From: Spirosoma sp. SC4-14
GTDB lineage: Bacteria; Bacteroidota; Bacteroidia; Cytophagales; Spirosomataceae
Length of the DNA stretch: 64,000 nucleotides
Assembly: GCF_037201965.1 (NCBI RefSeq)
Contig: NZ_CP147518.1
Coordinates: 3,713,001 to 3,777,000, forward strand
Direction of reading: 5' to 3'
Position numbers and translations under genes: made by a program. Positions within the stretch are counted from its first letter, which is position 1, and every line of letters begins with the position of its first letter. Under the pieces are notes generated by a model. The model made no database searches. It had not been told where the DNA came from and was given only the letters and a program-made list of their open reading frames with translations. This document shows positions 41,929-51,643 of this stretch, piece by piece.

Positions 41929-41959
41929 TTTGGTGAATTAAAATTCTTTTGTACTTTTG
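41929..41959 (+). promoter_or_regulatory. Strong promoter for tRNA-Leu and trigger factor
   Basis: TTTG (41929-41932), 19-nt spacer, TACTTTTG (41952-41959): a full Bacteroidota -33/-7 promoter. A transcript would start near 41966, about 97 nt ahead of the tRNA. Confidence 0.8.
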
Positions 41960-42062
41960 CACCTCCAAAACGGAAGTTTACGGCAGCAAAGACGTACAGA
42001 TTCCAGTTGATCGACTGAAAACGTACTATAAAACTGTCTCTGTAAACCACAAACAATGAGCC

Positions 42063-42144
42063 GCGGGCGTGGCGAAATTGGTAGACGTGCCAGACTTAGG
42101 ATCTGGTGCCGCAAGGCATGGGGGTTCGAGTCCCTCCGCCCGTA
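42063..42144 (+). tRNA. tRNA-Leu (anticodon TAG)
   Basis: 82 nt with acceptor GCGGGCG/CGCCCGT, anticodon stem CCAGA/TCTGG with loop CTTAGGA (anticodon TAG), a long variable arm (TGCCGCAAGGCAT) typical of class II tRNAs, and T-arm GGGGG TTCGAGT CCCTC. CCA is not encoded. Confidence 0.95.
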
Positions 42145-42154
42145 CAAATCTTTG

Positions 42155-42239
42155 AATGACTGAATGATTGAATAATTGAATGCTGAAACGGTTCTGTGCC
42201 AGCAATTCAATCATTCAATTACTCAGTCATTCAGTCATT
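42155..42239. repeat. Long inverted repeat made of 8-nt units between tRNA-Leu and trigger factor
   Basis: The left arm is four 8-nt units TGAATGAC / TGAATGAT / TGAATAAT / TGAATGCT; the right arm is the complementary series with one unit more. About 27 nt pair with two mismatches. It may end the tRNA transcript or protect the trigger factor mRNA. Confidence 0.75.
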
Positions 42240-42255
42240 TTAAACCAACACAATA

Positions 42256-43617
42256 GTGGATATTACGTTAGAAAAAGCCAGCGATACAAACGCTTCGCTC
42301 AAAATCGTTCTTACTCCAGACGATTATAAACCAGAAGTCGACAAGAAACTGAAAGATTACGGTCGGAAGGTTCAACTGAAAGGATTTCGGCCTGGACACG
42401 TACCGGCTTCGCTCATCCAGAAAATGTATGGAAAGAGCATTTTGGTTGATGAGATTAACGCTATGTTGAGCAAAACGGTAAGCCAGTATATCCGCGAAAA
42501 TAAATTACAGGTAGTGGGCGATCCGGTTCCGAATCGCGAAGAAGCTGATGCTATCGACTGGGATAACCAAACGGATTTTGCCTTCAGCTACACACTGGGT
42601 CTGGCTTCTGAATTCGATATCGACTTCAATGATCTGCCCAGCGTTAATCAATACGACATTCAGGCGGGTGATGCGGAGGTTGAGTCAACCATCGCCGACC
42701 TTCAGCAACGGTTTCATACCCATGCTCATGGCGAAGAAGTGGGCGATGGTGATACCATCTATGGCGAGCTGAAGCGGGCAGGTGAGACCGAAACAGAGGA
42801 CTCGTTTTCGGCAAAAACCGCTTTCCCGATGAATCAGATGGCCGAGGATGCAAAACCATCGTTTGTTGGTAAGAAAAAAGGGGATGTAGTAACGTTTGTG
42901 CTGGAGCAGGCTTTCCCGGATGAGAAAGCTCGGGCCAATGCTACTGGAGTTAAGAAAGAAGAAGCCGCTGAGCTAACCGGTGAGTTTACGTTCGAAATTG
43001 ACGATATTACCCGGCATGAGCCAGCCGAACTGAATCAGGAGTTTTTTGATAAAGTTCTGGGCGTTGGTGCTGTTGAAAATGAGGAGCAGTTCCGCGAAAA
43101 AGTTATTGAAATTATCAAGAGCAACTACGCTCGTGAGGCCACTCAACTGCTGCGCCTGGATATTGAGAAAACGCTGTTAGACAATACCCCTATTTTGCTG
43201 CCCGATGAGTTTCTGAAAAACTGGTTGATGGAAGTGAACGAAGGAAAATTCACCCCCGAACAGATCGATGAGCAATACGACGACTTTACGAAATCGGTTA
43301 AATTGCAATTGATCAAAAATAAAATCGCTGATAAAGCTGACATCAAGGTTGACTTTGAAGAAGTACTCGATGTTACTCGTCAGATGGTTCGTGAACAGTT
43401 CGGCTTTATGAGCAGCGAAGACGATGAGATGAACAAAACCATCGACCGGATTGCTCGTAACTACCTGTTGGATGAGAAAAACAATGGCCAGAATTATACC
43501 AGCACCTTTAACCGGGTGTTTGACGATAAAGTACTTGACTATGCAAAATCGCAGGTAACCATTACTGCGCAGGACGTAACCGTCGATGAATTTAAAGCCC
43601 TGGTCGAGAATCGTTAA
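42256..43617 (+). CDS. tig: Trigger factor, ribosome-associated chaperone
   Basis: 453 residues. N-terminal ribosome-binding domain with the signature KGFRPGHVPASLIQKMYG (about 43-60), a degenerate central FKBP-like domain (about 155-240) and an extended helical C-terminal domain. The start is GTG at 42256; the sequence MDITLEKAS fits the family start. As usual in Bacteroidota, the central domain is poorly conserved, so peptidyl-prolyl isomerase activity is uncertain. A textbook terminator follows. Confidence 0.93.
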   Translation: MDITLEKASDTNASLKIVLTPDDYKPEVDKKLKDYGRKVQLKGFRPGHVPASLIQKMYGKSILVDEINAMLSKTVSQYIRENKLQVVGDPVPNREEADAIDWDNQTDFAFSYTLGLASEFDIDFNDLPSVNQYDIQAGDAEVESTIADLQQRFHTHAHGEEVGDGDTIYGELKRAGETETEDSFSAKTAFPMNQMAEDAKPSFVGKKKGDVVTFVLEQAFPDEKARANATGVKKEEAAELTGEFTFEIDDITRHEPAELNQEFFDKVLGVGAVENEEQFREKVIEIIKSNYAREATQLLRLDIEKTLLDNTPILLPDEFLKNWLMEVNEGKFTPEQIDEQYDDFTKSVKLQLIKNKIADKADIKVDFEEVLDVTRQMVREQFGFMSSEDDEMNKTIDRIARNYLLDEKNNGQNYTSTFNRVFDDKVLDYAKSQVTITAQDVTVDEFKALVENR

Positions 43618-43640
43618 TTTTCTTCACCAATCGTTTCTGA

Positions 43641-43668
43641 AAACCCGGTCGGCCGACCGGGTTTTTTT
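43641..43668 (+). terminator. Intrinsic terminator of trigger factor
   Basis: A perfect 24-bp palindrome (43641-43664) with GC-rich arms, running into seven T. Located 24 nt after the stop codon. Confidence 0.9.
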
Positions 43669-43814
43669 GTGCCCTGTTTGCAGCAGGTTGTTCATGTCGT
43701 TTTCATCTTATTTTAATATTTCTTCCTGATAGGCAGTAAATTTTGTTTAAACCGGTATTAATTAAGCATAAGCCGTTTGTGAGCCCGACGCATTAGTTAG
43801 CCTCTTTACCTTTC

Positions 43815-46220
43815 ATGCAAAAAATTTTACTGCTTCTAGTTCTTTTTCCTTTCCTGTCAACAGCTCAACAAAAACCAGATCGTCAGGTACTGATAAAAGG
43901 TGTACTTATCGATGAGCAGGCAAAACCGATTCCGTTTGGTACGGTTACGCTGCATCGCCAGACCGATTCGTCGATGGTTACTGGTGCCTTGTCCGATGAG
44001 TCGGGAAAATTTGAAATTCGAACTCAACCTGGGATTTTCTGGCTGAAACTATCGGTTGTTGCCTATCAGGAGCGGAAACTATCGCCCGTTAAGGCTGTTG
44101 ATCGTCCTGTCGATTTAGGGAAAGTTTTATTAAAAGCCAGCACCAAACGCCTGGACGAAGTAGTAGTACGGGGGGAAAAGAGTCAAATGGAATTATCGCT
44201 GGATAAGCGAATTTTCAATGTTGGTAAAGACCTGGCCAATGCGGGCGGTACGGCCGTCGATATATTAAGTAATGTGCCGTCGGTGGCGGTCGATGCCGAG
44301 GGGAATGTAAGCCTGCGGGGAAGCACTAGCGTTCGGATACTGATCGACGGGAAACCATCGGGACTGGTTAGCCTGAAAGGAGGAAGTGGTTTACAGCAAT
44401 TACAGGGCAGTGCTATCGAACGAATCGAAGTCATTACCAACCCATCGGCGCGGTATGAGGCCGAAGGAATGGGGGGTATCATCAATATTGTCCTTAAAAA
44501 AGAACATAAAGAAGGTATAAACGGCTCTTTTGACGTAATTACGGGCTATCCCAGCAATTTTGGTTTAGCGGCTAACGTAAATTACCGTCGCAAAAACCTC
44601 AATTTCTTCGTCAATTATACCGCTTCGTTTCGGAATACGCCCGGTCGGAGTTCGCTGTATCAGGAGGTTTTCCGAAATGATTCTACCTTCATCACCCAGC
44701 AAAATTCAACCAATCGACTAAAAGGCTTAAACAACAGTGCCCGCGCTGGCCTCGATTATTTCTTCAATCCAAAAAACATATTGACGGCGTCATACACATG
44801 GCGAATCAGTAAAGGGAAACGTTATTCAGACATTCTGTACCGCGATTATCTGTTTTCAACAAATTCCCTGCGTAGCACAACCACACGCACTCAGGATGAA
44901 ACCGAAACGGAGCCTAACTCTGAATATGCACTCACCTACAAGCGCTCGTTTGCTCGCGAAGGGCATGAGCTTACGGCCGATGTGCGCTACCTGGACAACT
45001 GGGAAAGTTCGGATCAGTATTTTGATCAGCATACCTACGAGCCCGACGGCATTACGGCCAGCACTCCCGCCGTGCTACAGCGTTCGCTGAATGATGAAAC
45101 AGAAAAACAACTGCTGGTTCAGATCGATTATGTGCGGCCGTTTAGCAAGAATGGGAAGATTGAAGCCGGAATTCGGAGTAGCTCGCGGGATATGACGAAT
45201 AATTATTCGGTGACTCAACAGAATGATGATGGAAACTGGACGGCCTTGCCGGGACTTACCAACGATTTTCTATATCAGGAGCGAATCAATGCTGCTTATG
45301 GAATTATTGGTAATAAAACCCGCAAATTAGCATACCAGGCTGGGTTGCGGGGCGAAATCACCGACGTCACGACCACCCTGCGCCAAACCAACGACGTAAA
45401 TCCACGGCATTATGCCAATCTGTTCCCAAGTGTACACGTCACCTACGAGCTGCCACGTCAGCATGCATTGCAACTTAGCTACAGCCGCCGGATTCGTCGG
45501 CCGCAATACAACGACCTGAGCCCATTCATGACCTTTAGCGACAACCGCAATTTTTGGAGTGGCAATCCGAATTTGAATCCGGAGTTTACCAATGCTTTTG
45601 AGATTGGTCATATCAAATATTTTAACAAAGGGTCGATCAGCTCGTCGGTCTATTATCGGCATACCGACAACAAAATTCTGTCGATTCGGCGGGTTAACGA
45701 TCTGGGTTATTCAACCACGCGTCCCGAAAATCTGTTGAGCGAACATTCATTCGGGGCTGAATTTGCGGGTTCATATTCGCCCTATTCGTGGTGGAAACTC
45801 GATGGAAGTTTCAACTTTTTTCGCGCCATCACGAATGGGAGTAATCTCGATGTCAATTACCAGAGTGATACATACAGTTGGTTTACGCGTATGATTTCGC
45901 GCTTTACATTGCCCGGAGCTACTGATATTCAGCTACGCGGTAATTACGAAGCACCACAAAAAACACCGCAGGGACGCCGGAAAGCACTGGCTACACTGGA
46001 TCTGGCCGTCAGTAAAGACTTGTTCAACAACAATGGCACACTGACACTCAACGTGATTGATGTGTTCAATTCCCGTCGGTTTCGTTCCATTACGCAGGGA
46101 GAGAATTTTTATACGGAAACCAGTTCGCAATATCGGCTTCGGCAGATTAACCTGACGCTTAGCTATCGATTACGGCAGGCAAAAAAGAAAGAAAAAGATG
46201 GGGGCGAAAGCGAGTTTTAG
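43815..46220 (+). CDS. TonB-dependent-receptor-like outer-membrane beta-barrel protein
   Basis: 801 residues: signal peptide (FPFLSTAQ near residue 17), carboxypeptidase-regulatory-like domain (about 25-110), plug domain (about 120-225; SLRGSTSVRILIDGKPSG, YEAEGMGGIINIVLKK) and outer-membrane barrel to the C-terminus. It belongs to the same family as the protein at 32269-34902. It stands alone, has no SusD partner and ends in charged residues (KKKEKDGGESEF). Function and substrate unknown. Confidence 0.9.
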   Translation: MQKILLLLVLFPFLSTAQQKPDRQVLIKGVLIDEQAKPIPFGTVTLHRQTDSSMVTGALSDESGKFEIRTQPGIFWLKLSVVAYQERKLSPVKAVDRPVDLGKVLLKASTKRLDEVVVRGEKSQMELSLDKRIFNVGKDLANAGGTAVDILSNVPSVAVDAEGNVSLRGSTSVRILIDGKPSGLVSLKGGSGLQQLQGSAIERIEVITNPSARYEAEGMGGIINIVLKKEHKEGINGSFDVITGYPSNFGLAANVNYRRKNLNFFVNYTASFRNTPGRSSLYQEVFRNDSTFITQQNSTNRLKGLNNSARAGLDYFFNPKNILTASYTWRISKGKRYSDILYRDYLFSTNSLRSTTTRTQDETETEPNSEYALTYKRSFAREGHELTADVRYLDNWESSDQYFDQHTYEPDGITASTPAVLQRSLNDETEKQLLVQIDYVRPFSKNGKIEAGIRSSSRDMTNNYSVTQQNDDGNWTALPGLTNDFLYQERINAAYGIIGNKTRKLAYQAGLRGEITDVTTTLRQTNDVNPRHYANLFPSVHVTYELPRQHALQLSYSRRIRRPQYNDLSPFMTFSDNRNFWSGNPNLNPEFTNAFEIGHIKYFNKGSISSSVYYRHTDNKILSIRRVNDLGYSTTRPENLLSEHSFGAEFAGSYSPYSWWKLDGSFNFFRAITNGSNLDVNYQSDTYSWFTRMISRFTLPGATDIQLRGNYEAPQKTPQGRRKALATLDLAVSKDLFNNNGTLTLNVIDVFNSRRFRSITQGENFYTETSSQYRLRQINLTLSYRLRQAKKKEKDGGESEF

Positions 46221-46261
46221 CGAAAAAGAGTATCTTTACCCCCCTGAATATCACATTGGTT

Positions 46262-46370
46262 CCATAGCGCAGACTTTCTTTAAGGTAACCTTCCGGCACG
46301 AAGGTCGATAGTCTGTACCCGTTCAGACAGGGGCGCCCGGATCTGTCTTTCTCCACGTTTTTTTTTCTGT
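46262..46370 (+). other. Possible structured RNA or leader ahead of the SnoaL-like gene
   Basis: An outer stem CAGACT/AGTCTG (46270-46275, 46310-46315) encloses a hairpin ACCTTC/GAAGGT (46288-46305). A second hairpin AGACAG/CTGTCT (46325-46330, 46343-46348) is followed after 9 nt by nine T (46358-46366). This recalls an aptamer plus terminator, but no known class is recognised; it could simply be the terminator region of the receptor gene. Confidence 0.3.
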
Positions 46371-46486
46371 TTTTTCATCTGATGGGATCAGTTAATTCCC
46401 CAACAGGTCTGGTATGCATGCTGGCATTCCTCAGGATGCCCTATGCCGGACAAGTTCTTAACTCAAAAGTGAACCAGAGTTTTGTT

Positions 46487-47251
46487 ATGGAACAGTACGT
46501 AAGTAATAAATCAATCATCCAGCATTTGTACCGGCGGGTTGTTGGTCAGGGCGATCTGGCTTATGCCGATGAAATAATTGCCGACACCTATATTCAGCAT
46601 AGCCCTATGAAACCTGGTAAAGCGGGCCTTATGGAAGCGTTGGGCTTTTTGAAACAAATGCCTAAGCCCGTCAATCCTGCAAAACCGTTTATGCGGTTAA
46701 TTGCCGATGGTAACTATGTGGCTACTAATCTGAGCGTTGAGCTGGGGGGCAGGAAAAAAGTAGTAGTAGATTTGTTTCGGCTGGAAGGAGGAAAAGTGCT
46801 TGAACACTGGGATGCCATGCAGGATGAGCCTGACAGCTCACGCAATGGAAACCCAATGATGAATGGTGATGCGGAAGTCGATCCTTCCGACGATGCCGAA
46901 CCGAACAAAGCTATTGTCGACCAATATTATGACGTGTTAATACATCGGCAAATCGAAAGGCTGCCATACTATGTTTGGGCGGATATGGTGCAGCATAGTC
47001 CGGAAATAGCCAATGGATTAACTGGCCTGACCGAGTTTCTACAACGACCTGCCGATCAGTTTTCGATACAGAAAGCACATCGGATCATTGGGGAGGGGAA
47101 TTTTGTAGTTGTGCAGGCAGCAGGTATATGGAATCAAAAGCCCGCTGTATTCTACGACACGTTCAGGCTCGACAAGGGTAAAATTGCTGAGCAATGGACT
47201 GTCAGGCAGTTTGTTCCCGAAACGATGCCTCATCAGAACGGCATAATATAA
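46487..47251 (+). CDS. Two-domain SnoaL-like (NTF2-fold) protein
   Basis: 254 residues from ATG at 46487; an upstream ATG at 46382 would add 35 poorly conserved residues. Two SnoaL-like polyketide-cyclase-type domains lie in tandem: about 1-118 (YADEIIADTYIQHSP, GGKVLEHWDAMQDEP) and about 140-254 (LPYYVWADMVQHSPE, LDKGKIAEQWTVRQF). Most relatives have one such domain. Both keep the HSP and the W near the end. No signal peptide. Enzymatic function is unknown. Confidence 0.8.
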   Translation: MEQYVSNKSIIQHLYRRVVGQGDLAYADEIIADTYIQHSPMKPGKAGLMEALGFLKQMPKPVNPAKPFMRLIADGNYVATNLSVELGGRKKVVVDLFRLEGGKVLEHWDAMQDEPDSSRNGNPMMNGDAEVDPSDDAEPNKAIVDQYYDVLIHRQIERLPYYVWADMVQHSPEIANGLTGLTEFLQRPADQFSIQKAHRIIGEGNFVVVQAAGIWNQKPAVFYDTFRLDKGKIAEQWTVRQFVPETMPHQNGII

Positions 47252-47258
47252 TAACGTC

Positions 47259-47291
47259 AATGCCCCGAACAACCGGGTTGTTCGGGGCATT
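47259..47291. terminator. Bidirectional hairpin between convergent genes
   Basis: Perfect 15-bp arms (47259-47273, 47277-47291) with a 3-nt loop, between the SnoaL-like gene and the convergent lipoprotein gene. Confidence 0.8.
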
Positions 47292-47332
47292 AAAAGAAGG
47301 AGAAAACACCCGCTTATTCGTCGATACGGCGA

Positions 47333-48361
47333 TTATTGGTATTGAATATACATTGGCTTAGGAGTTAGGGCCAATACTTCCTCGGGCGTCATAATTCGTG
47401 ATCCCGGCTTACGGAAATCATTGTCATAGAACAGCTTGAAGCCAGTATACTGAACCGGCTCTTTCTGAATGTAAGCGTGGTAAGAGTCTTTTTTGAGTAC
47501 GGGTGGCCCCCAGCCATCCATGTTCATCACGATCTGAACGTTGGGGTCGAGTTTGATATTTTTATAGTTTTTGATCATCCCCTGCGTGAAGCGATGAACA
47601 ACCAGAACTTTGGGCGGAAGCTTGTTTTCTTTCACAATCCGACTCAGAAACTGGACGGCCTGATTCACATCGGCAGCATCGTAACTGCCAATTTTAGTGC
47701 CGGGGCGGGCACCTGTCACCATCGAAAATTCAGGATCGATACCCAGATGGACAAAGGGAAGCTTAAGGTATTTTTCCAGATAGGCCATTTCGGGGCCCAG
47801 TGGGGCATGGCCTCGCTGAATATCAAGGAATACGATGGCTTTATGCTCGTTTCCCCATTTCAAAACTTTCTTGATCGTTTTGTCTGACATGCGAAGCCGG
47901 TAGCCACCATCTTTTCCGGGGGCACCCTGCGCCGAAATAGCTACCAGATGTAACGCTGGCTGAATAGGTGTGTTCGGGTCGGCTTTTTCCCAGTTTTTGA
48001 TTTCACGGTCCAGCCTTTCCAGCATTTCGTCTTTCGGATACTTTCCTAAAATCCCCATTTTCTTTGAATGCGGATTGCCATAGTAGGCGAAAATACGTTT
48101 TTCGGGCAGAATGGCTGCGGTAGGTGCATAGGTGAGCGAATCGAGTGTTGAATCGCCGGTTGAATGTGCCGGATTTGCCGCAACTGGTTCAGTTGATTCG
48201 GTTGATGTTTGGGTGGTGTCGGATTTGGCAGCAGCAGGGGCTGCGGTTGCTTCGGTCGTAATTTTGCCCGTTTGCGACGGGTTTTCCTGTTTGGAGGGTG
48301 AAGAGCAGCCAACAAATTGGCCGAGAGCCAGCAATGAAAGCGCGGCCAGGGATAAACGCAT
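47333..48361 (-). CDS. Lipoprotein of unknown function, possibly TIM-barrel
   Basis: 342 residues from ATG at 48361, chosen because it opens with a lipoprotein signal (MRLSLAALSLLALGQFVGC). Residues about 20-75 are a Thr/Ser/Ala/Pro-rich linker. The remaining domain (FAYYGNPHSKKMGILGKYP, PALHLVAISAQGAPGKDGGY, IVFLDIQRGHA, FVHLGIDPEF, VLVVHRF) alternates strands and helices in a pattern suggestive of a TIM barrel, but I cannot assign a family. Likely anchored in the outer membrane. Confidence 0.7.
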   Translation of the reverse strand: MRLSLAALSLLALGQFVGCSSPSKQENPSQTGKITTEATAAPAAAKSDTTQTSTESTEPVAANPAHSTGDSTLDSLTYAPTAAILPEKRIFAYYGNPHSKKMGILGKYPKDEMLERLDREIKNWEKADPNTPIQPALHLVAISAQGAPGKDGGYRLRMSDKTIKKVLKWGNEHKAIVFLDIQRGHAPLGPEMAYLEKYLKLPFVHLGIDPEFSMVTGARPGTKIGSYDAADVNQAVQFLSRIVKENKLPPKVLVVHRFTQGMIKNYKNIKLDPNVQIVMNMDGWGPPVLKKDSYHAYIQKEPVQYTGFKLFYDNDFRKPGSRIMTPEEVLALTPKPMYIQYQ

Positions 48362-48463
48362 GTTAATTAGATGAGTTTGGGATAAGTTGTAATGCAACAG
48401 GTTAAACTCTACACAGCGAAGCGTTTACCCTATTCTGCAAGTATAGAATCAAATTGTAACTTT

Positions 48464-49084
48464 TCAAAGCGTTATTTCACCTAAGCCCTGCCGAATTATC
48501 GTAAAGTCATCGTCAGTAGCATCAACAATGGTTGAGGCCACATTTCCACCATAGCCACCATCGATAACAATATCGACCAGATGCTGAAATTTTTCGAAAA
48601 TCAACTCTGGATCGGTTGAATATTCGATCACTTCGTCTTCATCACGGATAGAGGTTGTAATAATGGGATGACCAAGCTCAAGCACAATCTGACGAGGGAT
48701 ATTATTATCGGGAACCCGGATTCCGACCGTTTTTTTGTTTGTATTCAGTAATTTAGGAACACTGCCACTGGCTTCCAGGATAAACGTGTAAGGACCGGGT
48801 AGTAGTTTCTTCATCAGTTTAAACGCCTGATTGCCCACCCGCGCATAATCGGCAATATGGCTTAGGTCGTAGCAGATAAAGGAGAAATCGTTTTTTGTAG
48901 GTTTGATCCCTTTTATACGGGCTACCCGCTCAACGGCCCGGGCATTATGAATATCGCAGCCCATACCATAAATGGTATCGGTAGGATAAATAATTACGGC
49001 TCCTTCGCGCAGGGCTTTCACAATGTACTCGATCCGGCGAGTATCTGGATTTTGTGGATATAGTTTAATGAATTCTGCTGGCAT
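48464..49084 (-). CDS. Sua5/YciO/YrdC family, threonylcarbamoyl-AMP synthase-like
   Basis: 206 residues with the YrdC fold: [16 protein letters not shown] (about 32-47), [34 protein letters not shown] and HPIITTSIR. These proteins make threonylcarbamoyl-AMP for tRNA t6A, or belong to the close YciO group. The KPTKNDFSF variant of the KxR motif resembles YciO-type, so the exact activity is uncertain. Confidence 0.88.
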   Translation of the reverse strand: MPAEFIKLYPQNPDTRRIEYIVKALREGAVIIYPTDTIYGMGCDIHNARAVERVARIKGIKPTKNDFSFICYDLSHIADYARVGNQAFKLMKKLLPGPYTFILEASGSVPKLLNTNKKTVGIRVPDNNIPRQIVLELGHPIITTSIRDEDEVIEYSTDPELIFEKFQHLVDIVIDGGYGGNVASTIVDATDDDFTIIRQGLGEITL

Positions 49085-49185
49085 AGAGAATAGATACGGC
49101 TTGTCGTGGCAGGAGTTCGTGCATCCATTTGTTCAACGAAGGCAATCTGAAAACTGTTTACCGTATATCAAAAACTACAAATGCA

Positions 49186-50229
49186 CTAAACCAGTTTCAC
49201 CTGCGGATAAGCAGAGTGCGGGCGTGGGTTCCATTTGATGTAATGCCGGTATAAACTATTGACCGGTAGGTGCAGCCGACTAAGCTTAAGAATGATGCTG
49301 GTGAGCAGATTGGGACGTTCGATATGCTGAAGCAGTTGCCCAAATTGAGAGGCCAATTCGAATTGTTCGGCATAAAAAGCTTTTCGAATAAATTTCTGAA
49401 TCCGACGGGACAGCGCCTGATATTCAGCGGAGCAGGCACACTCGTCGAAGGCTTTATAGCAGATTGCCAGCGAGGAACTGAGCAGTTGATTATCGGGCAG
49501 AACAACCTGAGTAGATAACGAGCTGGAAAGGCGACGTTTCAGCGTAAGCACTTCGTCCAGGTAGGCGTAATGGTATCGCCGGGAGGATCGGACCCAGAAA
49601 TCGAAATCTTCGTAGGCGAGTGATTCATCGTAACCGCCTAATTCGTTCAACACATCCCGACGCATCATCATGGTTGGTGTACAAATAAAGTACGATTCCA
49701 GAATGTGTTTGAACACATTACCCGACGGAACCTCCGTGCGAGCCCGGCCATTGGCGTCTACGGCGTAATGAATAGCCGTTGTTTTTCCGGCTTCATCAAT
49801 ATAAGCCGCATTGGAAAAAACGACGGCATATGGTCCCGCCAGTTCCTCGAATAAGGCTGTCTGCTGCGAAATACGACTGGGCAGGAGTACATCATCGGCC
49901 GACAGATCAATAACATAGCGCCCTTCGGCAAGGGATAGCCCCTGATTGAAAGCGCGATTTAGGCCAAGGTTAATAGGGTTTTTGATAAACCGTATGCCCG
50001 GATGTAGTTCTACAAAAGCAGCAATCCGTTCTGCCGATCGATCGCTGCTGCCGTTATCAATAACAATAAGTTCAACATTGGGGTAGTTCTGGTCAACTAC
50101 CGATTGAAGTGCCTGTTCAACGTATGCTTCGTGATTGTAACAGGTACAAATTACGCTGACCCACGGCTTTATCCGATTGAGATAAGGGCTCATCGGTAAT
50201 GGGTTAGATTGGCCGGTAACGGAAATCAT
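49186..50229 (-). CDS. Family 2 glycosyltransferase
   Basis: 347 residues. N-terminal GT-A domain: VSVICTCYNHEAYVEQALQS, VIDNGSSDRS, and the metal-binding acidic motif DLSADDVLLP (about 113-122), with YEDFDFWVR further on. No transmembrane segment. The C-terminal 100 residues are helical. It probably transfers a sugar to a cell-surface polysaccharide or lipid, but no polysaccharide locus surrounds it. Confidence 0.87.
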   Translation of the reverse strand: MISVTGQSNPLPMSPYLNRIKPWVSVICTCYNHEAYVEQALQSVVDQNYPNVELIVIDNGSSDRSAERIAAFVELHPGIRFIKNPINLGLNRAFNQGLSLAEGRYVIDLSADDVLLPSRISQQTALFEELAGPYAVVFSNAAYIDEAGKTTAIHYAVDANGRARTEVPSGNVFKHILESYFICTPTMMMRRDVLNELGGYDESLAYEDFDFWVRSSRRYHYAYLDEVLTLKRRLSSSLSTQVVLPDNQLLSSSLAICYKAFDECACSAEYQALSRRIQKFIRKAFYAEQFELASQFGQLLQHIERPNLLTSIILKLSRLHLPVNSLYRHYIKWNPRPHSAYPQVKLV

Positions 50230-50473
50230 GCAGCCTGATCAATAAATAAAATAAGTCAATAAAGATGTAGTAACACTATATACCGTGGCATCTAATGCAA
50301 ATTTAAAAATGCTTTGTCACCAGTTTGTACTTTTTTGAGTAAACGGAAAAAAGAATACATCAATATTAACGAAGTATCATAATTGGCACGATTTTTCGGA
50401 AGAATAAAGGAGCGGTTGTGTTGGTATCAGGTTCTGATCCACCAACCGAACTTACATTTATGGGTTAGGGTTT

Positions 50474-50511
50474 GCAAACGCCATCTCAGCTATTAGGGGT
50501 GGCGTTTGTTG
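50474..50511 (-). terminator. Hairpin at the end of the YihY gene
   Basis: The stem CAAACGCCA/TGGCGTTTG overlaps the last codons and stop of the yihY-like gene at 50486. Confidence 0.55.
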
Positions 50512-51439
50512 TTTTTGCTTCAACACTAGGATCAGGATCGCCTTCCAGATCATAGAGTGCTACATTCATTTCGAAACCAATAATTAATAACAGCGACACC
50601 AGGTTGATCCAGATCATGAGTGCGATCAGTGTGCCAATAGACCCGTACACTTTGTTGTAGGAGCCAAAATTGGAAACATAGTAGGAAAAGCCCAGCGTGG
50701 TAAGCACAATAAGGACTGAAGCCAAAACGGAACCTGGTATCACAAAAGTCCATTTCATTTTAACATCGGGACCAAAATGGTAGATGACCGACAGAGTTGC
50801 TACAAAAACGGCAAAAACCAGTAAATACCGTCCTAAGGCTAACAGGTTAATAAAGACAACATTGTTCAGAATGCCAAACCGTAATAAATAATCACTGACT
50901 ACACCGCCAACAATCAGTACAATGATAGCCAGAACCAGCGCAAAGGCCAGAAGTAATGTTAGCCCAACAGCAATGGCGCGAATCTTAAAAAAACTGCGCC
51001 GATCTTCGGTTTCATTCGACGAGTTGAACGCATTCATCAGGGCAACCACACCGCTCGTTGCCGAATATAGGGCGAGCAGAAAACCAAACGACAGAACTCC
51101 GCCACGAGGTCGACTGATGATGTCGCGGATGGTTATTTCGACCGTACTGAAGGTGTCGCCGGGCAGCACTTCCTGCAAAAAGCTCATAATTTGCTCTTCG
51201 AGGTTCGGAATGGGTATGTAAGGAATCAGCGTGAAGAGAAAAATGATAGTTGGGAATACGGCCAGAATCAGGCTGTAAGACACCGAGGCCGCCCGCTCGC
51301 TGGTATCGTTTTGCGAAATCTGAGTGGTAATTCTTCGCAGAAAATGGTACCAGCTTATTCGGGAGTTGAGCGCATTGTGAGTTCGGAGCCAAATGCGGGT
51401 GTTCCGTAACGACTTAAAGCTCATTAATTTTTCAAACAT
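50486..51439 (-). CDS. YihY/BrkB family inner-membrane protein
   Basis: 317 residues, six hydrophobic segments. The family pattern ERAASVSYSLILAVFPTIIFLF, SATSGVVALMNAFN and YGSIGTLIALMIWINLVSLLLIIGFEMN is clear. YihY/BrkB proteins (once wrongly called RNase BN) are of unknown function, perhaps transporters. The N-terminus has a 30-residue basic, cytosolic extension before the first helix. Confidence 0.9.
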   Translation of the reverse strand: MFEKLMSFKSLRNTRIWLRTHNALNSRISWYHFLRRITTQISQNDTSERAASVSYSLILAVFPTIIFLFTLIPYIPIPNLEEQIMSFLQEVLPGDTFSTVEITIRDIISRPRGGVLSFGFLLALYSATSGVVALMNAFNSSNETEDRRSFFKIRAIAVGLTLLLAFALVLAIIVLIVGGVVSDYLLRFGILNNVVFINLLALGRYLLVFAVFVATLSVIYHFGPDVKMKWTFVIPGSVLASVLIVLTTLGFSYYVSNFGSYNKVYGSIGTLIALMIWINLVSLLLIIGFEMNVALYDLEGDPDPSVEAKTTNATPNS

Positions 51440-51643
51440 ACGTAAGTCAGTGAGTTATTGGCGGAGCAGGGCAGCAACTAGAGCTTACGAACAGCGAATG
51501 GTCTTACTGGCAGACCGGCGAATTATCTGATTATCAATGACAGATAAAGTGTGACAAACTAAATTTTACCGGAAGATGTCGGAATAATGATCTGTATAGT
51601 AAGCGGTTAACTAATTGTCAGTTTCCACTGCATGTTCATTTAG

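Noticed and set aside
46159-46356. Minus-strand 65-codon frame in the gap after the beta-barrel gene
   Set aside because: It runs antisense through the end of a real gene and through the hairpin region; no domain or promoter supports it.
46262-46370. SRP RNA or another known small RNA in this gap
   Set aside because: The conserved SRP loop sequence is not present and the helices do not match a known class that I recognise.
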